The notes beneath the pieces were generated by a model that worked only from the letters and a program-made list of their open reading frames with translations, was not told the origin of the DNA and searched no databases. 7,995 nt of DNA from JAEELC01 sp963605425. GTDB lineage: Bacteria; Bacillota_I; Bacilli_A; Acholeplasmatales; Anaeroplasmataceae. The translations under genes and the position numbers were made by a program. Location: assembly GCA_963605425.1 (NCBI GenBank), contig CAVCUQ010000054.1, positions 1 through 7,995 of the forward strand, read 5' to 3'. How positions within the stretch are numbered: position 1 is the first letter of the stretch; every line of letters begins with the position of its first letter. Below, one piece after another: positions 1 through 5,741 of the stretch.

Positions 1-144
1 ATCTTTAATCAGATTATACCATTTATTGTATCGTTGATAAATTAGAAGAATGATACTCTGATGCATTTGCAGTTTTTTATCACTTATTTTTGCTAAAATT
101 GGTAAAACATTTATATTTAATTCTAAATTAAAAAAACGACTTAC
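1..144 (-). other. Open reading frame at the window edge, possible gene fragment
   Basis: One leftward frame stays open from a TAG at 145-147 to the window edge, 48 codons. It reads as plausible protein, with stretches such as ISDKKLQMHQSIILLIYQRY. There is no ATG until the codon at 64-66 and no ribosome binding site before that codon. Its first codons also overlap the terminator hairpin at 130-172. It could be the start of a gene lying to the left that uses an unusual start, the 3' part of a decayed gene, or chance in AT-rich DNA. I do not recognise the family. Confidence 0.25.
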
Positions 145-172
145 CTAAATAAAAAAATTAAGTAAATCGTTT
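130..172 (-). terminator. Rho-independent terminator of the leftward GH43 operon
   Basis: Read leftward, the arms AAACGA-TTTAC and GTAAG-TCGTTT pair around a 17-nt AT-rich loop, with one internal mismatch. A run of seven T (130-136) follows. It lies about 250 bp past the GH43 stop and faces the right way to end the YwaF/GH43 transcript. In the rightward direction the T-run is poor. Confidence 0.65.
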
Positions 173-305
173 GTATTTTGCACAAGTTATATTCAACTTT
201 TTTGAAGTATTTAAATTTTTATTTGATGTTAAAATTTAGTGTGATAATTTTCAAGTATTATCTATTAATATTACATAAATTATAACTTATATATTCTTTT
301 TTATA

Positions 306-422
306 TCAATAAATAAAGTTAATTATTAAAGTAATTGATTCATAATCTTTATCTAAATCAATTTGCTCATAATTAAAGTTTAATAATTTCTCTTCAAAAT
401 CAATAATTAAATTTATTTTCAT
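306..422 (-). CDS. Short 38-codon ORF directly after GH43, hypothetical
   Basis: An ATG at 420-422 lies four bases after the GH43 stop codon and opens a 38-residue frame that starts MKINLIIDFEEKLLNFNYEQ and ends INFIY before TGA. The residue mix is protein-like, with alternating charged and hydrophobic residues, and the position suggests a third operon gene. The ribosome binding site is weak (AAGTAAGA). It is probably the 5' remnant of a longer gene, because the following sequence shows no continued long frame. I recognise no family. It could be non-coding, since AT-rich DNA gives such short frames easily. Confidence 0.3.
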   Translation of the reverse strand: MKINLIIDFEEKLLNFNYEQIDLDKDYESITLIINFIY

Positions 423-426
423 TTTC

Positions 427-1905
427 TTACTTAATTATATTAGTATCGTAATAAGCTACTTTTGCAAAACCTTTAGATTCATTTTCACTATAAGCATAAA
501 AGCCTATCTTAGTTCCAATCCATCTTCCAGCATAAGCTTTAACCTTATCAAACACCTTAACTCCATTAACATGAATAGAATAAATTAAATCATAGATATC
601 TTTATTTCTAAATTGGGCATTAATTTTAGCACTAGATTCATTAATGTAGACTTTATCTATAATAGTATCTTCCTTTTTAAATTCACCATTAATTAAAGAG
701 ATAATAATTGTATCATTATCTTTTTTAAAATCTACTGCACTATATTTTTCACCCATTACTGTAAAGCCAACATGATCTCCTGAAGACATATTAGTAAACT
801 CTATTAATGTAGATACATTAAACTCTAAAGCGGGCACTTTAGTTAATAATGCATAAGGAATAAGATTGATTTCTTTTTCATATTCTGTTTTATTCATCTT
901 AAGAATAAGGCCATTATCTACACTATAGAAATTATCAATGTTAGATGGTCTTTGAAACATTAATGATAATTTAGGACCTTTAAAATCATCAGATATTTGA
1001 ACTTTCGCATCAGACTTAACCTCTACTAGATAATCCGCTTCTTTTAGTGGTGTACCGGCTAATAGAGGATCTGCTACATTACCGCAAATTGGCCAGTCAT
1101 TAATAAATGTTGCAGGCTCTAGATGGCATATTCTTCCATAAGCTCTCATATCTTGGAAATGAATAAATGCATATTTTTGATTTGAATCATCTAAATCAAT
1201 TAGGGCTCCTTGATGAGGTCCATTTACCAAAGTATCTCCTTGATATAAGACAATCTTAGATTCATAAGGACCATAGACATTCTTTGATCTAAGACAAGTT
1301 TGCCAGCCTCCCTTAACAGAACCAGATGGGGCCATAATGTAATAATATCCATTTCTATAGTAGAACTTAGGTCCTTCAATAGTAGGATTGTCATTATGTC
1401 CGTCATATACTATTTTATAATCACCAATAGTATGTGTAAAATCATAGTCACATTCTACAACTGCAAGTAAAGAATTAAATCCGATACGTGATTTAACAAA
1501 TGAAAATACCATATAGCATTTATCCTCTATCCATATAGGACATGGGTCTTCAAAACCTTTACCAGGCATTATGCAGTGTGGTTTAGAAAACTCTCCTCTA
1601 ATATCACTTGCATGAACTTCAAAGATACCTTTATCAGGATCAGGATAGATAATATAGAATAATCCATTATGTTTTCTAATAGATGGTGCCCATACACCAT
1701 TACCATGAGCCACCTTATTGAAGTCTTCATCTAGATAAGGAAGAGCATAGTTAATAATCTCCCAGTCCACTAAATTTATTGAATGAAGTATAGGAAGTCC
1801 AGGCAAATGATTAAAGCTTGAAGCTACTAAATAGTAATCAGCACCATCTCTAATTGCGTCTGGATCTGAAAAGTCAAATTGTAAGATAGGATTTTTAAAT
1901 TTCAT
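427..1905 (-). CDS. Glycoside hydrolase family 43 (subfamily 12-like) beta-xylosidase / alpha-L-arabinofuranosidase
   Basis: This 492-residue enzyme is predicted to remove xylose or arabinose from short hemicellulose-derived oligosaccharides. It has no signal peptide, so it should act in the cytoplasm on imported sugars. Residues about 5-285 form the five-bladed GH43 propeller. The catalytic base fits D14 in the NPIL...SDPD motif, the pKa-modulating aspartate fits D120 in FEDP, and the general acid fits E177 in IEGPK. The block PHQGALID...FIHFQDMRAYGRICHLEP (about 230-264) is typical of subfamily 12 enzymes. Residues about 303-490 look like the C-terminal concanavalin-like beta-sandwich of family 43 xylosidases (DDFKGPKLSLMFQRPSN). 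The length is normal for such two-domain enzymes. The ATG follows AGGAGA by about ten bases and overlaps the upstream gene by 11 bp, which suggests translational coupling. Xylosidase versus arabinofuranosidase cannot be decided from sequence. Confidence 0.9.
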   Translation of the reverse strand: MKFKNPILQFDFSDPDAIRDGADYYLVASSFNHLPGLPILHSINLVDWEIINYALPYLDEDFNKVAHGNGVWAPSIRKHNGLFYIIYPDPDKGIFEVHASDIRGEFSKPHCIMPGKGFEDPCPIWIEDKCYMVFSFVKSRIGFNSLLAVVECDYDFTHTIGDYKIVYDGHNDNPTIEGPKFYYRNGYYYIMAPSGSVKGGWQTCLRSKNVYGPYESKIVLYQGDTLVNGPHQGALIDLDDSNQKYAFIHFQDMRAYGRICHLEPATFINDWPICGNVADPLLAGTPLKEADYLVEVKSDAKVQISDDFKGPKLSLMFQRPSNIDNFYSVDNGLILKMNKTEYEKEINLIPYALLTKVPALEFNVSTLIEFTNMSSGDHVGFTVMGEKYSAVDFKKDNDTIIISLINGEFKKEDTIIDKVYINESSAKINAQFRNKDIYDLIYSIHVNGVKVFDKVKAYAGRWIGTKIGFYAYSENESKGFAKVAYYDTNIIK

Positions 1906-2680
1906 TTTGAGTCGTCTCCTTTTTTAAATCAAAACATAAAAATTTGTGTTGATATGTTTTTACAATAAGTAAAAATAAATAGATACCTAGATATATAAAA
2001 CCGATTATCGCAATGCTTGATAGTGGGAAAGGTAAATGGTTTACAACAGGAATTCCTTGAGGGTCTCTTAAAGCCATATAGTTTGCATCATTTACAAAAC
2101 ACATTACAAATGAAATGCATGCTAGGATTCCATACCCGATAGCCCCAGCAATTAAATCTTTCTTAAAATCAATCTTATACATTCTAACTATATTAATACT
2201 AGTTAATACCATTAGGCCATGACTAATTAAAGATTGTATAGTAATTATATGAAGTCCATTAAATGGTGCAAATATGCCATAAGGATATAATAATACAGCA
2301 CTTCCACCATAGAAGGCTACTGCAGCCCACATCATAAGACTCTTTCTATTATTATTTAAGACAAAGATAGGCATAAATAAACAAATCAAATTACATAAGT
2401 CATATTTAAAATACCAGAATCCTTGAAATATACGGTACCAAATAAATCTAAAAGCTTCAAGTGCAAGCATGACCCATGAAATAATTCTTTGTTTTTTAGC
2501 CAGTTCACTACTTGTGTCTTTTCTAGTCTTATATGTAAATATAATAATAAAAGCTACTAGTAATGAAGATAATAAAATATGATACCAAGAGAATACACCA
2601 GTAAAGGAATTTAAATTCTCACCTTTTTGATATTCTCCGTATCCTATAAACTTTTTATAAAATTCTTCCCAAAAATTCAT
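1895..2680 (-). CDS. YwaF/TMEM164-family integral membrane protein (TIGR02206-like)
   Basis: This 261-residue protein has about seven hydrophobic segments, near residues 33-50, 68-84, 96-108, 116-134, 145-166, 176-197 and 220-243. The N-terminal region and the lysine-rich tail are probably cytosolic or peripheral. Family landmarks are DLCNLI (C96), SHGLM (H154) and NDANYMALRDPQG followed by a proline-rich turn (about 197-220). These match bacterial YwaF-like proteins, whose function is unknown. From memory, the human relative TMEM164 is an acyltransferase on ether phospholipids that uses a conserved Cys; the Cys-His pair here is 58 residues apart. A lipid-acyl role here is inference only. The gene heads the operon with GH43 and overlaps its start by 11 bp. 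Its own ATG follows a strong GGAGG site. It is not a recognisable sugar transporter. Confidence 0.8.
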   Translation of the reverse strand: MNFWEEFYKKFIGYGEYQKGENLNSFTGVFSWYHILLSSLLVAFIIIFTYKTRKDTSSELAKKQRIISWVMLALEAFRFIWYRIFQGFWYFKYDLCNLICLFMPIFVLNNNRKSLMMWAAVAFYGGSAVLLYPYGIFAPFNGLHIITIQSLISHGLMVLTSINIVRMYKIDFKKDLIAGAIGYGILACISFVMCFVNDANYMALRDPQGIPVVNHLPFPLSSIAIIGFIYLGIYLFLLIVKTYQHKFLCFDLKKETTQNEI

Positions 2681-2685
2681 ACTTT

Positions 2686-2690
2686 CCTCC
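2686..2690 (-). promoter_or_regulatory. Ribosome binding site of the YwaF-like gene, abutting the operator
   Basis: Read leftward, GGAGG lies five bases before the ATG at 2678-2680. It touches the outer edge of the inverted repeat at 2691-2711, so a bound repressor or an RNA hairpin from that repeat would sit directly against the translation start. Confidence 0.75.
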
Positions 2691-2711
2691 GTTTATTGTG
2701 ATACAATAAAC
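2691..2711. promoter_or_regulatory. Perfect 21-bp inverted repeat, probable shared operator
   Basis: The arms GTTTATTGT and ACAATAAAC are exact reverse complements separated by GAT. Nine of nine paired positions match. The site lies between the divergent YwaF-GH43 operon and the TIM-barrel gene. It overlaps the proposed extended -10 of the rightward gene and lies just downstream of the leftward -10, so one dimeric repressor could silence both. The regulator is not encoded in this window. The family is not clear; GntR or LacI types are possible for a sugar locus. Confidence 0.7.
2699..2707 (+). promoter_or_regulatory. Candidate extended -10 promoter of the TIM-barrel gene
   Basis: TGATACAAT matches the extended -10 pattern TGnTATAAT with one mismatch. 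No good -35 is visible upstream, which an extended -10 can tolerate. Transcription would start near 2714 and give a leader of about 40 nt. The element lies inside the inverted repeat. An alternative -10 (TATACT at 2727) would start transcription inside the ribosome binding site and is less likely. Confidence 0.45.
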
Positions 2712-2724
2712 ATATACGAAAAAT

Positions 2725-2753
2725 ATTATACTATTATAAAAGGAGTTATTCAA
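2725..2753 (-). promoter_or_regulatory. Sigma-A-type promoter of the leftward YwaF-GH43 operon
   Basis: Read leftward, TTGAAT (2748-2753) and a consensus TATAAT (2725-2730) are separated by exactly 17 bp. The start point is predicted near 2718, which puts the operator at about +7 to +27. The -35 box ends immediately before the ATG of the divergent gene and lies in its ribosome-binding spacer, so the two control regions overlap tightly. Confidence 0.7.
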
Positions 2754-3602
2754 ATGAAAGTTTCAGTAAGAGTTCATGATTTAGGAAAAAGTGACGCAAT
2801 CACCCTAGCAAAAAAGACAAAAGAGATCGGTTTTGACGGAGTACAACTTGTACTTTACAAAGCTATAGAAGGATTTGATTCTAAAGCCCATACTATTAAC
2901 TATGATGAATTAGTTAAAGTATCAGAAGCATTTAAAGAAGAAAACATTGAAGTTTCAATGCTAGGAGCTTATTTCAATCCTGTTCATTCCAATAAGGATT
3001 TAGTTAAAGATAACATTGAACGTTTTAAAGAATATATCGGTTATACTAAATTATTTAACTGTCATTACGTAGGTAGTGAAACAGGATCATTTAATGATGA
3101 TAAATGGACATATAATCCACTTAATAGAACAGATGATGCCTTAAATCTAGATATTAGGATTTTTGGTGAACTTGCAGAATATGCTAAAAACAATGATGCA
3201 TGTATAGCCCTTGAAGGTGCATATGGTCACTGCATGTATGAACCTAAACAATTAAACAAACTAGTGAGTGCTATTGATAATGGAGCCGTAAAGATTACTG
3301 TTGATATCTTTAATTATTTAGATATCTCTAAATATGATAAAGAAACTCAGCATTTTATGTTTGATGAATCTATTAAGTATTTTAAAGATAAAATCGTTAT
3401 CTACCATTTAAAAGATTTTATTGTTGATAAAGAAAATAATAAACTTAAACAAGTAGGCCTTGGTGAAGGTTTAATGGATTTAGAATATATTGTATCTAAA
3501 GCTAAAGAATTAACACCTAATGCAACTTTAATCTTTGAGGGTTGTCCTAAAGATAAAATGGAATCTAGTTTAAAATATATTAAGACTATTCTAGAGAAAT
3601 AA
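2754..3602 (+). CDS. Sugar isomerase/epimerase-like TIM-barrel protein (xylose isomerase-like family)
   Basis: This 282-residue cytoplasmic protein belongs to the AP-endonuclease-2/xylose-isomerase-like superfamily. These are metal-dependent (beta/alpha)8 barrels that often isomerise or epimerise keto-sugars or inositol derivatives. Likely metal ligands are E154 in IALEGAYGH, D184 in ITVDIFNYLD, H218 in IYHLKDF and E262 in LIFEG. The loop VGLGEGLMD (234-242) before the last strands is typical of the family. Length is normal and the frame looks complete. The ATG follows AAAGGAG (2739-2745) with eight bases of spacing. A strong terminator follows, so it is transcribed alone. It is divergent from the YwaF-GH43 operon with a shared operator, which suggests it handles a sugar released by the glycosidase. 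The exact substrate cannot be read from sequence, and an endonuclease role is unlikely. Confidence 0.8.
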   Translation: MKVSVRVHDLGKSDAITLAKKTKEIGFDGVQLVLYKAIEGFDSKAHTINYDELVKVSEAFKEENIEVSMLGAYFNPVHSNKDLVKDNIERFKEYIGYTKLFNCHYVGSETGSFNDDKWTYNPLNRTDDALNLDIRIFGELAEYAKNNDACIALEGAYGHCMYEPKQLNKLVSAIDNGAVKITVDIFNYLDISKYDKETQHFMFDESIKYFKDKIVIYHLKDFIVDKENNKLKQVGLGEGLMDLEYIVSKAKELTPNATLIFEGCPKDKMESSLKYIKTILEK

Positions 3603-3612
3603 ATTTAACATT

Positions 3613-3645
3613 AAGAACTTTGATATTTTTCAAAGTTCTTTTTTT
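3613..3645 (+). terminator. Strong rho-independent terminator of the TIM-barrel gene
   Basis: AAGAACTTTGA (3613-3623) pairs perfectly with TCAAAGTTCTT (3630-3640) around a six-base loop. Seven T in a row (3639-3645) end it. It begins 10 bases after the TIM-barrel stop codon. Confidence 0.9.
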
Positions 3646-3775
3646 AATGAAATCTTCTAATTAATTCATACATTTCAACAATGATATTCATAATCAAACA
3701 ATCAAACTCATCATTCCATTTAATAATTTCGGTAATTCGACCACTTTTATTAAATACAAAATATCTGATATTCAA
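3644..3775 (-). pseudogene. Short coding-like remnant carrying one copy of the 26-nt motif
   Basis: A leftward 43-codon frame contains FNKSGRITEIIKWNDEFD and ends ELIRRFH before TAA. The phrase FNKSG-x-IT also appears when the motif copy at 5605-5630 is translated in the same relative frame, as FNKSGKIT. There is no ATG start and no clear ribosome binding site, and its stop overlaps the T-run of the terminator at 3613-3645. It may be the C-terminus of an eroded gene or a translated repeat. I recognise no family. Confidence 0.3.
3731..3756 (-). repeat. 26-nt motif, copy 3 (diverged)
   Basis: This is the leftmost of three same-orientation copies of a 26-nt motif whose leftward core is AAAAGTGGTAAAATTACC. 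It differs from the copy at 5605-5630 at three of 26 positions. The core here reads GGTCGAATTACC, so the inverted repeat GGTAA-N2-TTACC is damaged. No ATPase sequence follows this copy. Confidence 0.6.
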
Positions 3776-3800
3776 TCATTTATAAAATATATTAATGTCT

Positions 3801-3834
3801 ATATAAAAATAAAAGAGACTTAATTAAAAGTCTC
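3801..3834 (-). terminator. Candidate leftward terminator after the eroded ATPase copy
   Basis: GAGACTT and AAGTCTC (3815-3821 and 3828-3834) pair perfectly around AATTAA. Read leftward, the sequence TTTTATTTTTAT follows. The stem is seven base pairs, so strength is moderate. It sits at the end of the recognisable ATPase remnant and may be fortuitous. Confidence 0.45.
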
Positions 3835-3971
3835 CAATAAGCTTTGATATAATATCTCATCCATAAATATAACTTACCCTATATTCTGATACCTGTTATT
3901 AGTTTTACTATTCCATTATATCATCTTACTTAAATCATCTTTATATTTGTATCTTCTTGCTTAATATTTCA
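3820..3971 (-). pseudogene. Eroded N-terminal copy of a DUF4143/AAA_14 ATPase gene
   Basis: Leftward translation gives TGIRI-stop-GKLYL, then after a one-base shift MDEILYQSLLETFN. These line up with TGIRRCGKSYLMNEIFYENLKT in the better-kept copy at 5385-5579. The DNA GTAAAACTAATAACAGGTAT corresponds to GTAAAGGTATTAACAGGCAT. The Walker A codons are recognisable but broken by an in-frame stop, and stops precede the region as well. No Walker B, sensor or C-terminal nuclease-like part is found to the left. It is a dead remnant of a paralogue, also preceded by a 26-nt motif copy as in the other locus. Confidence 0.65.
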
Positions 3972-3997
3972 GGTAATTTTACCACTTTAGTTAAATG
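3972..3997 (-). repeat. 26-nt motif, copy 2
   Basis: This copy keeps the exact core GTGGTAAAATTACC and matches the copy at 5605-5630 at 24 of 26 positions. It ends where the eroded ATPase similarity begins. GGTAA and TTACC form an inverted repeat with a two-base spacer, which could be a binding site. Confidence 0.65.
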
Positions 3998-4214
3998 AAG
4001 TGATGATGTTTTATCAATTCAACCAATTAAAACTAGTCACTGCATTAGAATCCATAATTTCTTATAATGATATATAATAGTCTCCTCCAATTTAGTAATT
4101 TATAAATTAGTAATTTATGATTAACTAAAATTTAAATATCATTTATATTTTTATGTTATTAAGCATTATGAAGAAGATAAACTTTCTTTGCGAAATTACA
4201 CTAGAAAAAAATTT
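3998..4214. other. Non-coding AT-rich gap with a short tandem repeat
   Basis: No supported gene is visible here. TTAGTAATTTAT occurs twice 15 bases apart (4092-4103 and 4107-4118), as a partial tandem duplication. Read leftward, GGAGGAGA near 4082-4089 looks like a strong ribosome binding site, but no ORF longer than about a dozen codons follows it. It may be the relic of a lost gene start. Confidence 0.4.
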
Positions 4215-5129
4215 TTATAATTCAAGACTATTAGGATCAAGTAAAAATTCTTTTACACCAAGAATTAAGTAACCCTTTTCATTTCTTCTTGGTGTCATTG
4301 TTTTATTTACAATAATAATCTTTTTAAATGAATCATTTGTTTTATCAAATGATTTTGTTTCTTGTTTCATTTTTTCTTCATTAGGAATATCATATGCAGA
4401 TTGAATATAATAACGATTACTACCTTGATTAGCTACAAAATCTATTTCAAGTTGTCTTCTCTCTAAAGAACCATTCACATCTTCTCTTGTTTCTACAACT
4501 CCAACATCAACATTATATCCCCTATATCTAAGTTCATTATAAATAATATTCTCCATTAAACGAGTTTCTTCTATTTGCCTAAAATCTAATCTAGCATTAC
4601 GTAAACCATTATCCTCAAAATATATCCTATATGGTGTATTAATATATTTTTTCCCTTTAACATCATATCTTTTAACTTTTGATATCAAAAAGGCTTCCTG
4701 CATATAAGTAATATAATTATCAATGGTATTAGCGCTTAACTTAGAATTTTTAAGGTTTTTGAAAGTGTTTGAAAGTTTAGTAGGATTTGTTAGGAAAGAA
4801 ATTCCAGATGCAATGATATCAAGTAATTCACTTAAGTTTTCATCACCTTTAAGATTATGACGTTCCACTATATCTAAAAGATAAACATTAGTTAATTGCG
4901 TTTTTAGATAACTTGATTTTTGTTCTGGTGTTTCCATTAAAACAACAGCGGGTAAGCCACCATAAACCATATAATCATCAAAAGCGTAATCAAGTCCATC
5001 ATTGTAATTGGAATAGAATTCAGAAAAAGAAAGTGGTAAAACATGTATTTCATCTCCTCTTCCTCTAAATTCAGTTAGTATGTCACTTGATAAGAATTTT
5101 AAATTACTACCAGTTACGTATACATCCAT
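4215..5129 (-). pseudogene. C-terminal part of a split DUF4143/AAA_14 ATPase
   Basis: This 304-codon frame holds the rear half of a DUF4143 ATPase, a family of predicted STAND-like ATPases with a PD-(D/E)XK-like C-terminal domain and poorly known role. VYVTGSN (3-9) is the sensor-1 strand, and FRGRGDEIHV (21-30) carries the arginine of the ATPase core. LSANTIDNYITYMQEAFLI (131-149) fits the winged helix. LMENIIYNEL (191-200), QLEIDFV (226-232) and YYIQSAY (240-246) give the nuclease-like E...D...Q pattern. The front of the ATPase (Walker A and B) is absent. Recognisable similarity may continue a few codons upstream (QKN before the ATG), but an in-frame TAA lies about 30 bases before it. No ribosome binding site precedes the ATG. 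The matching N-terminal piece is at 5385-5579. It is probably not expressed as a working protein, although the frame itself is undamaged, so the break looks recent. Confidence 0.8.
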
Positions 5130-5194
5130 ATTTTTTTGTGTTTGTATTGAAATTGCCTGAATTTAATGATATCATAATAACGCCTCGTAAGGGT

Positions 5195-5239
5195 ATAGTT
5201 GAAAAACGATTTTCCGGTCATGTTTCAACTATTTTTTTT
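5195..5239 (+). terminator. Orphan rightward terminator inside the split ATPase gene
   Basis: ATAGTTGAAA (5195-5204) pairs perfectly with TTTCAACTAT (5223-5232) around an 18-base loop, and eight T (5232-5239) follow. No rightward gene lies upstream, so the hairpin looks like part of inserted or rearranged DNA. Confidence 0.6.
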
Positions 5240-5258
5240 ATTTTTATTATAAACACAT

Positions 5259-5322
5259 AAAAGGGTTCCCTCAAGTGCTTTGCATATATACAGTGCAAAT
5301 TATTTGAAGGAACCCTTTTTTT
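5259..5322. terminator. Long imperfect hairpin with T-runs, bidirectional terminator or small inserted element
   Basis: AAAAGGGTTCC (5259-5269) pairs with GGAACCCTTTT (5309-5319). Inside, TCAA/TTGA and TTTGCA/TGCAAA extend the stem to 21 base pairs around a nine-base loop, broken by a C/A mismatch and one internal loop. T-runs follow on the rightward side (seven T) and more weakly on the leftward side (four T). It sits where the Walker B region of the ATPase should be. It could be a plain terminator or a MITE-like element; I see no convincing target duplication. Confidence 0.55.
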
Positions 5323-5328
5323 ATATCT

Positions 5329-5579
5329 TTAATTAATTTGATTAAAGTAACCCTTATTATACACATATAATTTGACGTTCAACATTAAATCTTCTGCCGA
5401 ATAAATGCAAATTTTATAATATGATCTTCCTTTACTCCATCAGTTTTTAAATTTTCATAAAAGATCTCATTCATTAAATAAGATTTACCACATCTTCTAA
5501 TGCCTGTTAATACCTTTACTAATCCATTATGCCTTCTTATTTTAAGCATGTTTAAGTATTTTTCTCTTTTAATTTCCAT
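5329..5579 (-). pseudogene. N-terminal part of the split DUF4143/AAA_14 ATPase, frameshifted
   Basis: From the ATG at 5577-5579 the frame reads MEIKREKYLNMLKIRRHNGL and then a perfect Walker A loop G26-IRRC-GKS33, followed by DGVKEDHIIKFAF. It stops at 5385. Reading one base over from near 5400 gives SAEDLMLN and stays open to 5329. A single deleted base before TCGGCA would therefore restore a D-S-A-E-D-L run, which I recall as usual in this family. Walker B and the following strand are missing before the C-terminal piece. GAGG lies about eight bases before the ATG, and a 26-nt motif copy lies 25 bases upstream. The region is one half of a broken gene whose other half is at 4215-5129. Confidence 0.75.
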
Positions 5580-5604
5580 ATCATATGCCTCATTTCATAT
5601 TTAC

Positions 5605-5630
5605 GGTAATTTTACCACTTTTATTAAATG
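5605..5630 (-). repeat. 26-nt motif, copy 1, upstream of the ATPase start
   Basis: Leftward core AAAAGTGGTAAAATTACC, with GGTAA and TTACC as inverted arms. It sits 25 bases before the ATPase ATG. Translated in one leftward frame it forms the end of a short reading frame, GIRNAFNKSGKITVNMK, before TGA. A perfect palindrome CCATTT-GT-AAATGG lies just beyond it at 5642-5655. Confidence 0.65.
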
Positions 5631-5741
5631 CGTTACGAATTCCATTTGTAAATGGTATCATAGAAATGTTGAAAAGTGGCAATAAGAAAATGTTACACAA
5701 ATTCAACGCTTTTTCTTATGATATAGCTATGCAGGTGCTTA

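Noticed and set aside
1224..1406. 60-codon leftward frame inside the GH43 gene
   Set aside because: It lies wholly within the well-supported GH43 frame in another phase, with no ribosome binding site or recognisable family.
427..3602. Mycoplasma code (TGA read as tryptophan)
   Set aside because: The intact frames are rich in TGG tryptophan and contain no in-frame TGA, which would be odd in an AT-rich genome using that code.
5195..5322. Riboswitch or T-box leader formed by the two hairpins
   Set aside because: No rightward gene follows them directly and no conserved T-box or aptamer sequence is visible; terminator or element hairpins explain them better.
3731..5630. CRISPR array made of the three motif copies
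   Set aside because: The spacing is irregular (about 240 and 1630 bp) and there are no cas genes or repeat-spacer structure.
5500..5685. 61-codon rightward frame across the ATPase start
   Set aside because: It is antisense to the Walker A region and flank of the DUF4143 gene and has no coding features of its own.
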